Below, one piece after another: positions 23,601 through 35,632 of a stretch of 64,000 bases of DNA. The stretch's first letter is position 1; each line of letters starts with the position of its first letter. This DNA is from Panorpa germanica (lineage: Eukaryota > Arthropoda > Insecta > Mecoptera > Panorpidae): positions 806,001 through 870,000 of the forward strand of contig OY783205.1 of assembly GCA_963678705.1 (NCBI GenBank). Direction: 5' to 3'. The translations under genes were made by a program, and so were the position numbers. The notes beneath the pieces are model-generated. The model was not told where the DNA came from. It did not search any database and saw nothing but the letters and a program-made list of their open reading frames with translations.

Positions 23601-23735
23601 GTTCATGATTTATATCTTTAGTGACAGTTTATTTTGGAATTATTTAATATTAGCGTTAAAATATTTTTTAATTATACGATTTTTTTTATTAAATAAGAAG
23701 ATAAATAGTCTATGAAATATTTTTTTTACGAAAGG
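23601..23735. other. AT-rich spacer
   Basis: Nothing was recognised between the end of duplicated segment A and the next LINE remnant. Confidence 0.3.
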
Positions 23736-23739
23736 CTAG

Positions 23740-24080
23740 CTGGTTGCATGTTTACAATCCGTTTTTTGTTTGATTTCGATTCAAGATTTTATCTCTTCCT
23801 TAATGGTTGGGATTCCCAAAATAACGATGAAGGTGGTTATTGGTGGTATACAAAGATATTTTGGATGGAATCTCTACAAGATTTCTAAGTTCGTATTGAC
23901 TTGTGTGTCCCACAATTGAATTGCGTAACAACACCTTACACCAGATCAGTTCAGATCTTATTGTTTAGAGAAAGTTGTGATTTGCGGTTCATTATTACCC
24001 AGTATAAGGCTTATGCTTAATGTTGGCAAGTTTATGACGGACAAGCACGAAAAGAACCTTCTATACAATTCTGTACTGAT
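23740..24080 (-). mobile_element. LINE reverse transcriptase 3' remnant
   Basis: On the minus strand the sequence parallels the remnant at 63600-64000. Both share the order TATCCAGTATAA-like / AGAGAAAATAGTGATTTACG-like / CCACAATTGAATT-like / GATATTTTGGATGGAATCT-like / CAATCCGTTTTTTG-like blocks. Minus-strand translation gives the IP.IKEEIKS-type end found in Jockey-like ORF2 proteins. Many frameshifts are present. Confidence 0.6.
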
Positions 24081-24980
24081 TATTTAACTTAATTAAGAAA
24101 TTCTTTTTAGAAACAATTGTAAAACATATAATAGCATATCATTTATAATCTTAATAAAGAATAAGATACCCATTGATATACCCAAGATTGATTTGTTATG
24201 TTACATGAACCTTTAAAACACGTAAGTTACTATGTTTAGCGAGTATAACACTCCTCGAATAAGTTTGTTTTATTAAATTAATTTGTAAAAATATTTTAAA
24301 TGAATCACAAGCGACGAAGGCCGAGCAGCAACCAAAACTGGATAAGAACAATAATAAAATAATCGCAACTTGAATGAGGACGACATTGAGAGATCGCTAG
24401 GCGCCCCTGTTGGATTCAATATAATACTCCGAAAACGCGGATACAAAATCGATCGCTGCCATTGGTCAGAATATAATGTCATGTAAAATTGCGCCATGGT
24501 AACATGGTAAACGTATTAATGCTTTAAAAACATTCATGTACCCTGCATGTAACGCATGTTTTTTTCTGGTAAAATGAGACCGTTGATAAAAAAGTCACTC
24601 TATATTCCTCAAGAAGCATCTGCAAACTACTTATATGACTTCTCTAGACAGGGTTGCATCGGAATACCTAATACAGCTACGGACTGACATTGCACTTATC
24701 GACAATGCGTTCAAATTACTCACTTCAAAAGACATTATTATATCTGACCTCGCATTGAAAGACTCAATGATACGTATACAAATAGATTGCGCGCACCACC
24801 ATCGAATGAGGACAAGAGCAACTATCTCTCAGGTGAGATAGAATAAAATGGAATTTCACTACCAAGGGAGTTTCTCTTAACCATAATGAATCTTTTATTA
24901 GAGAACCCCAACGTTGAAATACCATAATAATAATAAGATACTATGAACATAATAATAAGATACTAAGAACCATGGATAGA
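24081..24980. other. Non-coding DNA with one unassigned frame
   Basis: A 68-codon plus-strand frame (24635-24838) contains LIQLRTDIALIDNAFKLLTS, which looks somewhat protein-like, but no family was recognised. No splice signals were assigned. Confidence 0.2.
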
Positions 24981-24987
24981 ACGACAC

Positions 24988-25375
24988 CAAAATAAGAATG
25001 AAGAACTACTGGCAGATCTCTATGAACGCAATCTAAAGGACAGGGGAATAGATATAGAACAATTTACAAGAGAAACTATAATAAGATTCGCCAACTCCAA
25101 AAGGGAATCTGTAACAAAAAAATGTTATAATAGAAACTAGTATAGAAATAAGGAACAAGTTAATAAATATAGATAGACACCAGGGAAGAATCTATTTAAT
25201 GTGGAGTTGTCACAAAATTGTAGACTTCTGGCAAGTCTTAAGATGCTATAAATGTCTAGGATTCGAACACGGAAGGCAAGCTTTCACTTTATCAACGACG
25301 CACAGTACACCAGATTCGTCGAGTGGCAATTTATCCACAAATCTCGGCTAAATCTAGTAAAATTATGTGGATTAT
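24988..25375 (+). mobile_element. LINE ORF1 fragment joined to an ORF2 fragment
   Basis: From 24988 the translation (with frameshifts) gives ELLADLYERNLKDRGIDIEQ and FTRETIIRFANSKRES, then DFWQVLRCYKCLGFEHGR ending near 25275. This is the C-terminal part of a LINE ORF1 (Gag-like) protein with the first half of a CCHC zinc knuckle (CYKC...H). At about 25273 the sense changes to ASFHFINDAQYTRFVEWQFI and HK-RLNLVKL, an ORF2 segment also found at 39453-39560. The last knuckle Cys is missing at the join. Both parts are non-functional. Confidence 0.7.
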
Positions 25376-26375
25376 ATAAATGAAATATTTTGAAATATTG
25401 CAATGTATATAAATATTTAAGCAAATTCAAATGAGATAAACCATATTTTTTAGGTTTAGAAATTTTCGATGCAATGTATATAGTGAACCTTTAGAATATA
25501 TTATTTTACTCTATCATATGCTACACTTATTACTACAGTGTGACACTGTCATTCAGTTCTAATGACATCACCATCGAAGGATGGGCTTGTCAACCATGTC
25601 TTAATTTAAGTAAAATACTTTAATTTCTAAAAATTTAACTATATATTGATAAAGTATTCTATCAGGACCTTAAATATTCAATTATTTGATAATAAGTCGC
25701 AATATATTAGGAGATCTAACAATCAAAATAGTCATTTTTGACCATTCATTACAATTCAAAGTTATAAAGAATAATTCTGCGTGTTTATATAACAGAGACG
25801 CATACACCCATAGAGATATAAGAATAGAGTCAGCGAAGTGTGCGGCCGAATGTAAGAGGAAGCGATAAAGGCAAAGAGAGAGAGATAGCCTAGCGAGTGT
25901 CCTATCTATTTCTTCCTAGCCGAACCGCTGCTGTTGGCTTGGTTGATTAGCGGTATGGTAGAGGGTAAACAAGCAAGCAGACGCTATTGTTAAAATAAAA
26001 ATAAAGATAAAAATATTTGTAAACAGTTAGTGTAGCATACAGTAGCATTTTACCGTCCAGATAATGAATCCAGAAAAATACACAGCCCCCAACTATTATA
26101 GCTATATTTTAGTTAGCGCGGCATTTAATCACAGTACTCGGCTCTCTTGCCTATATTACTGTATTCAGCCTCTTGCGCACTCTAGTCTTATATCTCTATG
26201 CATACAACTGTGTCTGTGTGTGTGTGACGTCATTTACTGTTAACAGTTGGTTATTGCATTCCATCAAGTATTTATTGGGATTGGTATAAGAAAGGAAAAA
26301 TAATGTCGATTACTTATTACTTTTGTGACGTCATACGCAGAAGTAACACAAGCGTTACATTATCTATAAATTCAA
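25376..26375. other. Intergenic DNA
   Basis: This includes an AG-rich stretch (25870-25890) and short TG repeats (26211-26226). No gene was recognised. Confidence 0.35.
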
Positions 26376-26379
26376 TTTA

Positions 26380-26500
26380 ATCTTTATATTTGAAATACTC
26401 ATATATACTCGTATTTATAAATTATAAATTACGTATTACAAATTTTTATAAATGTATGTATTGTTTTTAGTTCTAATAACTATCAAAAGGTGATACACTT
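26380..26500 (+). mobile_element. LINE 3' UTR fragment
   Basis: Phrases such as ATAAATGTATGTATTGTTTT and GTTCTAATAACTATCAAAAG, in order, match the non-coding tails after 2111 and 15998. The coding part is absent, so this is an extreme 5' truncation of the same family. Confidence 0.45.
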
Positions 26501-28020
26501 ATTGAAGTATATTTTAATACAAATATAAAAAAGTATTCCCTTAAAAATGACGTCACTTCACATTTAACGTAGTTCAACTTCACATAGTAATCTCATGTTT
26601 CCGTTTTTGATAGTGCTATATAACATGCAATGCAATAGAATATTTCCGAACTTTGTAGACTGACTCTATGGTATAAGCAGCATAACATCAATTTAAATTC
26701 ATTGCTAATTTTGTTGCATAAATTGTTTTCACTGCGTTTAAATAAATTATCAGAAGTAAGTAGAAATTAAATTAAAATAAAATTTATCCTCCAGATGTTA
26801 CACAATTTTTATGTGAGAGGTATTGGAAATTAGTTTAGACCAATTAGCTGTTAGACCAATACTGTCTGGATCTTGTTGTTATGTCATTACTTGTTGTTTA
26901 TTACTGTTCTGATAACGATGATAGGCCTCAGCATTGGAAATAAGCTGATGTTAATTATATGAAATAAATTTAATAAAATTAATGTTCTGAGTTTTATATT
27001 TTGAATTAAAACGAACTTTAATATTATCGGTGGTCCCTTTAATACCCCGATTAAGAATAAAATGGAAATAGCAAGAGTGGCGTGGTTCAGCGAAATAGAA
27101 TCGCAGTTTAAACTGCTGATAATAAACTGATAATATAATTATATTAGCAAACATTGGCACACAGAGGTCACGAAATTAAGTTAAGAAACCGTTATCAGAT
27201 ACACCATATGCTAATCTTGAAGCTAGACTGCTTAAAGAATTTGAAGCTAAGCTTCTGACGGAATTAGAGCTGAGAGACGGACTGCCTTGAATCTATCTAC
27301 ACTAATGCAAACTAAACGGGAGATCAAATGCAGGAGAAAAAATTACGATAATGTTTTTGCAACTGTTGCCAGAAAATATACGATTGGCAGTAGTCACTAG
27401 TCAATTCCAAAAGCCAGTAGTGGACCAAAGTAGTGGAGAATTTAAACACTTCAGAAAAATATCCAGTTGGCCAAAAGGTTTTTGTTGTAAACATGAATAA
27501 TCATTTTGAATAACAGTTTAACCTAAAAAATGAGTTTTTCAATTCTACTTTTGTTAAAAATCGTCCACAGTTAACTAACGCAAAATGTAACCTTCTGTGT
27601 TTGGCTTGGTTCAATTATATTTTACACGATCCAACATCAGAGCTGATCTTAGAGAATCATACAGATCATGCAAAAGTTTCAACCAAGATTTATAATAAAC
27701 TACAGTTAACTGACTATTGAAAACGGTCCTCAGATTATGAAACTACAACAGAATGGTGGAGGTTTCGGGACAGGAGGTTGGAGGTTGGAGGACAACATTT
27801 TCTCAAGTTGAAGTTCTAAGTATTTTTATTGATAAATGAATTTTTAGTACAATTTGTTATGCATTTCTTATGTCTAATTTAAATAAACCTAGCTAGAGCT
27901 ATCATTATTTTAAGTGGAGTCGGATAAGGCGTAATATTGATTTGATTTGTTTGTGCCAAAAAGGGGAAAGCACTTCTTTTAAATGGTCTTAAAACTAACA
28001 TATACAACTTATAACTAACT
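26501..28020. other. Non-coding DNA with a possible retroelement trace
   Basis: At 27205-27290 a short frame (ANLEARLLKEFEAKLLTELE) and at 27330-27430 another (FLQLLPENIRLAVVTSQFQK) look protein-like and Gag-like in style, but no family could be fixed. The rest is featureless. Confidence 0.25.
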
Positions 28021-28024
28021 TAAA

Positions 28025-28695
28025 ATTACTTATCTAATACAATGTAGTTTGGCATTGGGTATTTACCATACCACATTATGTCTGGTGTGAGTTTTCCTAA
28101 AGTATTAATGTTATTATTTTCATGGTTAATAATTCCACTATAGAAGCTTTTTGTAAGCTTAATTACAAAATCTTGTATAGTTTCTATATTAGTTTCTTCG
28201 TGTAAAGATGCATTCGTTGGATATTTAAAGTTTTCATCTCGTTCTGCTCTAACCGCTAGTCTGAATTTGCAGTTTGCTGTAATTAATATTAGTGATTGTA
28301 TTCCATACGGGTGCATAGGTAGTAATGGGTCTTATTAGTACTTTATATAGAAGTAATTTATTGTCCACATGAAGTTGGCTTTTTGGACCAATTAAATTAT
28401 ATATACAGCGCATCATACCAGAAGCCTTGTTTTTCCTTTCATTTATATGTTTGGTGAAGGTAAGTTTCTTATCAATTATTACTCCTAAGTATTTGATTTC
28501 GTCTTTCCAGCAGATTTGTCTTGGAGAATTTTCTAAATAGAATCGCTTCACTTTTGCTGGCGTTCACTTGTCTTAATATGGTTCAAGGATGTCTAAGTCT
28601 TGTTGTAGTCTTGAAGTTATTAGTTTTGGGCACTTTGATGTAGTAAATATTCCCGTGTCGTCTGCGAAGATAGTCAATTGTGTGTCTTTTCCGAC
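28025..28695 (-). mobile_element. Jockey-like LINE reverse transcriptase remnant
   Basis: Minus-strand reading from about 28690 gives QLTIFADDTGIFTTSKCPKL with an intact FADD active-site box. It continues with LQQDLDILEPY, KVKRFYLENS, EIKYLGVIIDKKLTFTKHI, LLLYKVLIRPITTYAPVWNT, and after a shift a C-terminal KFRLAVRAERDENFKYPTNA region. The order and motifs match the reverse transcriptase and thumb of Jockey-type ORF2 proteins. Stops near 28575 and frameshifts near 28290 disable it. The 5' half of ORF2 is missing. Confidence 0.85.
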
Positions 28696-31600
28696 ACGAC
28701 TCAAATCCGCCACTGAGCGAAGAGTGTTCAACGTAACTGTTACACAAGTTGTTTCAAATTTAGATGCAGCTCTACTCAGCAAACAGGATGTGATAAAAAC
28801 AGCCAATTATTTATATACGAATAACCAATAAATCAAAATGGACGATGCGACAATTACAAGAAGCACTGTATAACGCATAAAATAATTACATGTATAGAAA
28901 AAATCAGTCACAAATCATTAAAAGTAGGTTTTAACAGCGCGTACAACGAAACGAATAACGAAGACTAGAGACTGAAGACTCGCGTAAGAAAAACTTGTCC
29001 TGTTACATTAGGAATAAGATTCTGCGGAGATGTAATACAATTAGAGAGAAGTTTCCAATTAAACAGATATTAAATAAATAGCTAGAGCTCTCTCATTAGC
29101 GACATTGTTATGGCACGAAAAAATTGCGTGCTCATTTATTGATCCATTTGAAGTAAAGGCTATTTGAGCTACACACTAGTACATGCGTGGGCAACCTTTT
29201 TACTATGATAAACCACTTTAATGTTTGGAGTAGGAACAGGGGGTTGCCGGATATGAAATAGGTCTCTAATTTGTTTAGATCCCACGCGAAGTTAACTGTG
29301 TCTAATTCATACCGGTATTTTTTTTGTCGTGCATGAATTAGTAACGTTTTTTATGTTACATTAACCTTAAATCTACGTAACTGTCTGCAAATGTCTAGCG
29401 GGTAACTATTGACAATAATGACACAGTCACTCGCATTAGCCATTAAATTAAAAACGAAAAAGAAAGGGACGAAAGAGTATCGACAGTAAGCGATACTGAG
29501 GCGCAGGAAGCTAGCAGTCTTCTCTAGCAGTCTGGTCGAAACTAGTAGTTGAATTATAGATTATTACCTCATGACTATTGTAGATATACGACAAGTATTT
29601 AAAGTAGTATTGAATTTAAAGAATTTTTTTAAGTTGTAAATTTAACAAAGTATTGTTTTTAAAGATAGTAACAAATTGGTCACTGTGATACATGTATAAA
29701 TGAGCTAAATGGAGCACTAATGTGCCTCCTTTCTAACAGAAATTTGTAACATTTTGTTTTTTTTATGACTGAAAATATTCCAATCACAAGTGACAGCAAA
29801 CGCTATTAAAATAATAGGATCAAGTGAAAATAGTGCCCCCCTTCCATTAAAAATATCAGGTTAAATAGTTTTATATACTTGAAATTTTTCAATTGAAATT
29901 TATTTTCGACTATAGCATATTTATTCAGTAACAAATTCTTTACTTAAGGGAGTAAAGTTTTAATTTTTTTATTAATTTATATTAATGTATAACATATTAA
30001 GTTTATTGTATAAAAATTTGAAGTGGACTGGAGTAAAACTGTCGGAGATATAGGGTTTCATATCGCTGGTCTAGTTTCGTCTTTCTTTGGAACTTCTAAA
30101 CGCGTTTTTCTCACACTTTTTCAGGGTCGGTGTCCTCCCCTGCTGAAATACGCTTGCAATATGCAACACAAGTGTGCCCACATCCGACATTCATATACTT
30201 TTATTCATAAGTTGACATTTATATAGAAAAACTAATCATTCAATTACATTTTCTAAGTAGCTTGAGTAGAGGACATACAAAATGACATAAAGAGAAGAAG
30301 GAAGAGAGATGTCATTAGTTTAAGGTTAATTAGAATCTAGAACAGTTTTAGGTTAATTATTGAAATGTAATTAATGATTTAATATGGAAGAAATTAAAGC
30401 CTTGCGGCATGCAACTACATATGCAGCTAAATGACATTTTTCTTTGTTAATGTATTTTAAATTTTTGTGTTAAATATGTGTTGTTATTCTGTTTATTTTG
30501 CGGTTCTGCGCCAAATTAATCTTAATACGCAGTTCTAGTTCCAAACACATTCCAAACATGAAAATGAGACGCGTCAGCTTTGACATAGTCAGTAGAGAAA
30601 TACTTAAACCTATTTAGTTATAGTTTGCAGGAGACTTCACATTTAACGCTTTAAACAGAAGCCAGGGCCCAGCCATCACTGCATTATTTACACATATTTT
30701 AAACATGATGTCCAAACCAACGCGACATTCGTATATTTTTATATATATTGTATTTAAAAATTGAACCTAGCAATTGAGTTCAACTATGATTAAATAAGAA
30801 AGAATTGATTTAAGTTTTATTACTTAATTTATTATTTCTCTTTATAGACGTATAATGATTGTGAAATCAAGCATACCTCATATGCTCAACTAATGAATAA
30901 ACAATATTAAATCTTCTATCGACAATTAATTGAAATTTACAGCCTTGTGAAATTTAGAAGAAAACGCTATTTTCACTGACACGCAATTGTAAAGTTTATT
31001 TAAGCTAAAAATGAGATAGAGGTTTGAAAGACTCGAAAAGAAAAATCTCGAGGACAGATCGAAGCCTATTTTATACGCTTAACGAAATAATATGTCTAAT
31101 GACTAGTTTTGAATTTAAAGATGATTTCTTTGAATCAATTTTAAACAACATTGTAATAATATAATAACCTATAAATTATAAATTTTGAAAACACAAACGT
31201 GATCATATTTTATATTTTGTATTTTTGTTTTTACCACTTTTTCAATGCAAATATACCTACAGTTTTGTTGGAGAAGATTGGTCTTGCTTGATTTAGCGCG
31301 CTTAGATTTATTATAACATATTTCGGGATATGTTTACCGTAAGCTCTCTGTCTCTGTCTAATGAATGTAACATACAAGAAGAGGAAAGAGGATAGAAAGT
31401 AGGTTTATTTAAGTATTGTACTATAAATACTATCTCTAGTCAGTGACTATAGACTATAGACTATATGTTGTCTGAACAATGTTTTGTACATTAAATTATC
31501 TTTATATAAATTATACTTTGTTATTTTTCATAATAATTCAAATTTCAGTTTCATTTCTTTCTTTCATTATAATAATACGAGTACTATTTCTTTGATATGG

Positions 31601-31697
31601 TTGTTACGTATATTATGTAATTGAAAACCAAACTACTACATTATAAGCGTTTAATCAAATCTATTCTTACTTATTCATCAGAAACGTGAACATCACC
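28696..31697. other. Long intergenic AT-rich stretch
   Basis: A plus-strand frame just right of the LINE junction (28696-28828) reads RRVFNVTVTQVVSNLDAALL and LSKQDVIKTANYLYTNNQ and ends in TAA. It looks protein-like but is unassigned. The frame at 30023-30223 is not recognisable. No RNA gene was seen. Confidence 0.3.
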
Positions 31698-31701
31698 TTA
31701 A

Positions 31702-32378
31702 GGGGAGACAGACGGTGGTCTAGAATTTTCAAAAAATAGATTTTTGTTTTTTTTGATATTTCGAAAGTGTAGTCTTTTAAGAATATACTGTTAAATTTTT
31801 TTAATGATATTGCCATCAGTTTCGCTTCTACAGCAGATTTAGCATATATTAATAGCCAATAGCCCATAAGCATACTCAAAACTTTAATCTCATTTATTTC
31901 CAAACTGCTTTCTTCAATCGAATCGTCTGAAATTTTAATATGTTATTCACAACATTAATACCTATATCGTTGGAACTAGAATCACTTTTTAATTTCAATA
32001 ATTTCGTATCTTTTTCATTAAATAACTGAAAAAAAACCCTGTTTTTAGAATTCCTATTTCGAAAGTGCGCCATTTTGTCAATTTTCACTTTCTGTTTTTC
32101 TCCAGTTCCGACCATAACCTGTACTTACACTAATTAATAATTTTCTTGGCTTTTATTTATCACATTAATAGAAGAGCCTAAATCTAAGGGTCTACTTCAG
32201 CGCCATTTATTTAACATATTTAATATTTTTAAATTTAAAAAAGATTTTTTGGTGTGTAGTATAAGTGTAATAATAAGTCTAAAAAGTTAAAATATCCTTT
32301 TTCATTAGATTTACTATAAAAAAACAATCCTCAAAATCCCTTAAATTTTCGAGTTCTAGACCACCCGCTAGTCCCCGT
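31702..32378. mobile_element. Non-autonomous TIR element flanked by TTAA
   Basis: The left end GGGGAGACAGACGGTGGTCT and the right end (reverse complement ACGGGGACTAGCGGGTGGTC...) form imperfect terminal inverted repeats of about 28 bp that include GGTGGTCTAGAA. TTAA lies immediately outside at 31698-31701 and 32379-32382, as for piggyBac-type insertion. The minus-strand frames inside (31667-32115) are open by chance or decayed and carry no recognised transposase motif. The element is 677 bp, in the MITE size range. Confidence 0.65.
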
Positions 32379-32591
32379 TTAAGTAAATAAAACGCCTTGG
32401 CATCTTTGAAACGAAAATTTTGGAAGCAGTTTTGACGAAATCCGTTTTTACCACATATATAGAAAACTAGATGTGTTATTTTTTCTTTTTTTATTTAATT
32501 TATTTAACGGTGGCCTATTAACGATGTTGAGTCCTAACACCGCCTCCTTGACGGTTTTTGTAGTGTAGTTACCCCTTATGTATGTACATAA

Positions 32592-32690
32592 TCAATCTAA
32601 CTTGATAACAAATATGGCCACAAAATATAACTCTAGTTTGGAGATCGAACCCGACGACACAACAGTCAGCGGATAATATTATTAAATGTA
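32592..32690 (-). repeat. SINE copy
   Basis: On the minus strand the head reads GTCGTCGGGTTCGATCTCC, a perfect B-box core (GGTTCGATC), followed by AGAGTTATATTTTGTGG and TTGTTATCAAG as in the copy at 7608. The A-box part is weak here. Confidence 0.55.
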
Positions 32691-34600
32691 AAACTTTAAA
32701 ACTACTACAAATTGAAACAAAAAAATAAAAACCAAGTTTCAAAAACGTCCCAGCAAACTATAAAATGAAACGGAACTCCTTGATGTATCATTTTTGAGAA
32801 TGTTCAGTAAGATCAAGTTCGTCTTTTGAATTCATTACGAATTTGCTAACATTTCTTTTTGAAATAATATGATTCTTATTGGATTTGAAAATATAAAAAC
32901 AAAGTTAAATAATTCAATTTGTTCCGCTGAGCTTAGAGAACAAAGACAAATTAATCTTTTAGAGCCACTAAATACGGTGCAACAGATATCGATTATTTAA
33001 TTATGATATCACTTTAATTCGATGCCCAAATACATAATGATTTTGTTTGGAAATTGCGCAATCGTTTCTTATCAACTAAGGAAGATACTTAAGACATTTA
33101 TTAGCGGTTTGACTTTTGGTATAATCAGCCCATTTAATAGCTTTAGCTGTAAACCCATTTTCTTTAATTTTTAACAAAGGTAATTATTCAACTACAACTG
33201 TTAACCTCCATGCCCCTTCCAACCCGGCCAATACTACCTCAATCACACCTTTGTTAATTCCAAAACAAATGCGCTGTTAACAAATCCTGTTTCTTGTGTA
33301 TTGATTGTCACAAATTCACTCGTCGTCTAATAAATTTGTTTCATTTATTTTTCAATAATCTCAATAAAAAGTATGTCACACCTCATGTCACAATTAATCT
33401 CACAATAAAGAATATATTTAATTCTGTTAATTTTAGATTTAAAAGAAATTGTGATGGAAAATACTCGTATGAAGAACACACTATATGTGTTACAACTATT
33501 TTTCAATATATCCAACAATCTCGAGCTGCCATTAAAAGCAAATTTTAAAATTCAGTAATATTTAACAATAGTTTTGATATTTATATTTCGTTAGCATACT
33601 ATTTATACTATTTATTTTATATTTGCTACTAATATTTAAAATTTGTATTATTCCGTAAAAATATATACATAAAATAGTATCTTATCAAAAATATATATCG
33701 TATACATAAATATTATTACATATAAATGTTATTACATAGTATTTCAATACAGCGCCTCAAATACACGATGGTTGATTCCACGCCACGAACTATCGCAATA
33801 TACTCGTAGAAAGAAATTACCATATTATGTCTTGTCAATCCAACAATAAGACACTAGTTACTAAACAATTTAGAATCTGTTCTTTAAAGTTAACAGGGAA
33901 ACTACTTTATCGTTATGCCCGTGACAATACTCTTTCCCACACACTATCTCCGTCTCGCTTCTACACCAATAAAGAGATGTTTATACTTTTTCTGTAGCGC
34001 CTGACAAATATGTATTACATTATCTGCAATGCTTAAGTGCAATGAGAGATGGAAAATTATCTTTGGTATTTAGCTTGCAGCAAGCTATCAGGCTTGAAAT
34101 TATTATTTATTATGTAACATTATATAATCTTACATAAAATAGTTTTTTAACAAAAAAAATGCAAACCTATGTCGAAATATAACGTTGCTTATGTAGTAGC
34201 CAGACATAATATTGATCTGAAAGATTTACAAAATTAAACGGGATAAAAATTTTAGACATGATAATGACTGACAAAAACGACTATACAGGTTTAAAAAATT
34301 TTAAACTATACTTAAACAATACTAGGCACCGCGGAGCAATGAAAAAGTATAATAAAATTTGTAAATTTTTTTCCTTTTGCTAAAATTATGAAAAATAAAA
34401 GTTAGTTGTAAGATCATTTCAAAGAAGTAAAAATATATTTTTTAACTCAATTCTTTTCCATGAGAAGAAGGTGTTTTTAAATTAGTTTAAAGAATTTATA
34501 TTTAATGTCCTATATTATAACGTTGCAGGTGTATATTTGTATGTTTATATTCTTGTAATCTTATATACTTATATATTTGGTAGTGAATATTGTATGGTAA
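32691..34600. other. Intergenic AT-rich DNA
   Basis: The 84-codon frame at 33294 has no recognised domain. Nothing else is supported. Confidence 0.35.
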
Positions 34601-35195
34601 AATAAAATTCCCCTGAATTTTCTGGAAATCCGTAATTTTGAAAACACTGGAAAAAAGTGGGCCATTCTTTGCTGTGTAACTTTGTATTCGTAAAAGATAG
34701 AAAGGAGAAATTTGCGAACATAGCTCTAAATTTAGAAATTCAAAATTGTATAAAATTAGGAGGCCCGGTAGGAAACTTTGGAGAAAGTCAAAATTTTTTA
34801 TTTTACAATAATTGAATATAATATTAAAAAAAAATTCAGAAGTTCAAAATTTTATTTGGGGGCACGAAGGCGGATCTTGCCGATGACAAAAATTGTGCTA
34901 AAAAGTTGAAATTTTTTATATGGACTAACTTGGGTACCTAATTTACAAATGGAAAAAGAAATCCCAAATTTTGAAAAAAAGTTTGTCAAATAAGGAATTA
35001 ATTGAAAATATTTTTTATTTTGTTGAAAAAAATATATTTTTTATATAAAAAATTATTTGTTTATGTATAAAATTTATATAGAACGAGTTAAATATTTCAA
35101 TTTAAAAATGGTATTAAAATTTGCAACGAAATTCAATTAACACACAAAAGACAGTCGTCGTTTGCGACGGGGGTGAACTCTAGTAAATTTATAAA
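34600..35195 (+). repeat. Longest copy of the CGTCGC-ended repeat
   Basis: The block starts with CCCCTGAATTTTCTGGAAAT and ends GACAGTCGTCGTTTGCGACGG followed by GGGTGAACTCTAGTA. Its right 350 bp match 22351-22710 in reverse complement. Its left part matches 40496-40545, and its right end matches 40595-40622. Short pieces occur at 15610 and 46246. The terminal GTCGTTTGCGAC is a small inverted repeat. There is no coding potential. The class is unknown. Confidence 0.7.
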
Positions 35196-35577
35196 AGGTA
35201 AACTTTGTTATGTTAAATAAACATTGCATATATATAACACTGTTTAGCGTTTAGCTAATAATAAAATCACTATGAAGTTTTACACAAGATTTACTTTTAA
35301 AATAAACATATTACTGGTGCTCTGCTATAAATTCCTAGTATTAGATATTCCTAGTTTTGAATAATATTTTAATATCAAGCGTACATCTCTTTTGAATACA
35401 TATTCGTATATATTTTATAAGTTTATTTAAATTTAATGTTTACATTTAATTTCATAAAATGTGATTAATTATTGTTCATTGTAATTTTAATACATAGTTT
35501 ATTAATTTATTTCAGTTCTTTATTTATTTAATATTAAACATTCTAAAGTGTTCTAGAAAGAATAACCTGATGACGAT
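35196..35577. other. AT-rich DNA
   Basis: No gene or repeat was recognised. Confidence 0.35.
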
Positions 35578-35632
35578 TGTAGTACGACTGTAGTACGACT
35601 GTAGTACGACTCTAGTACGACTGTAGTACGAC
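35578..35632. repeat. Five tandem copies of an 11-bp unit
   Basis: TGTAGTACGAC is repeated five times head to tail. One copy has TCTAGTACGAC. The unit contains the near-palindrome GTACGAC/GTAC. Confidence 0.9.

Noticed and set aside
33294..33548. Possible FLYWCH-like segment (NFRFKRNCDGKYSYEEH)
   Set aside because: The conserved WxC and the second Cys/His pair are absent, so the resemblance is too weak.
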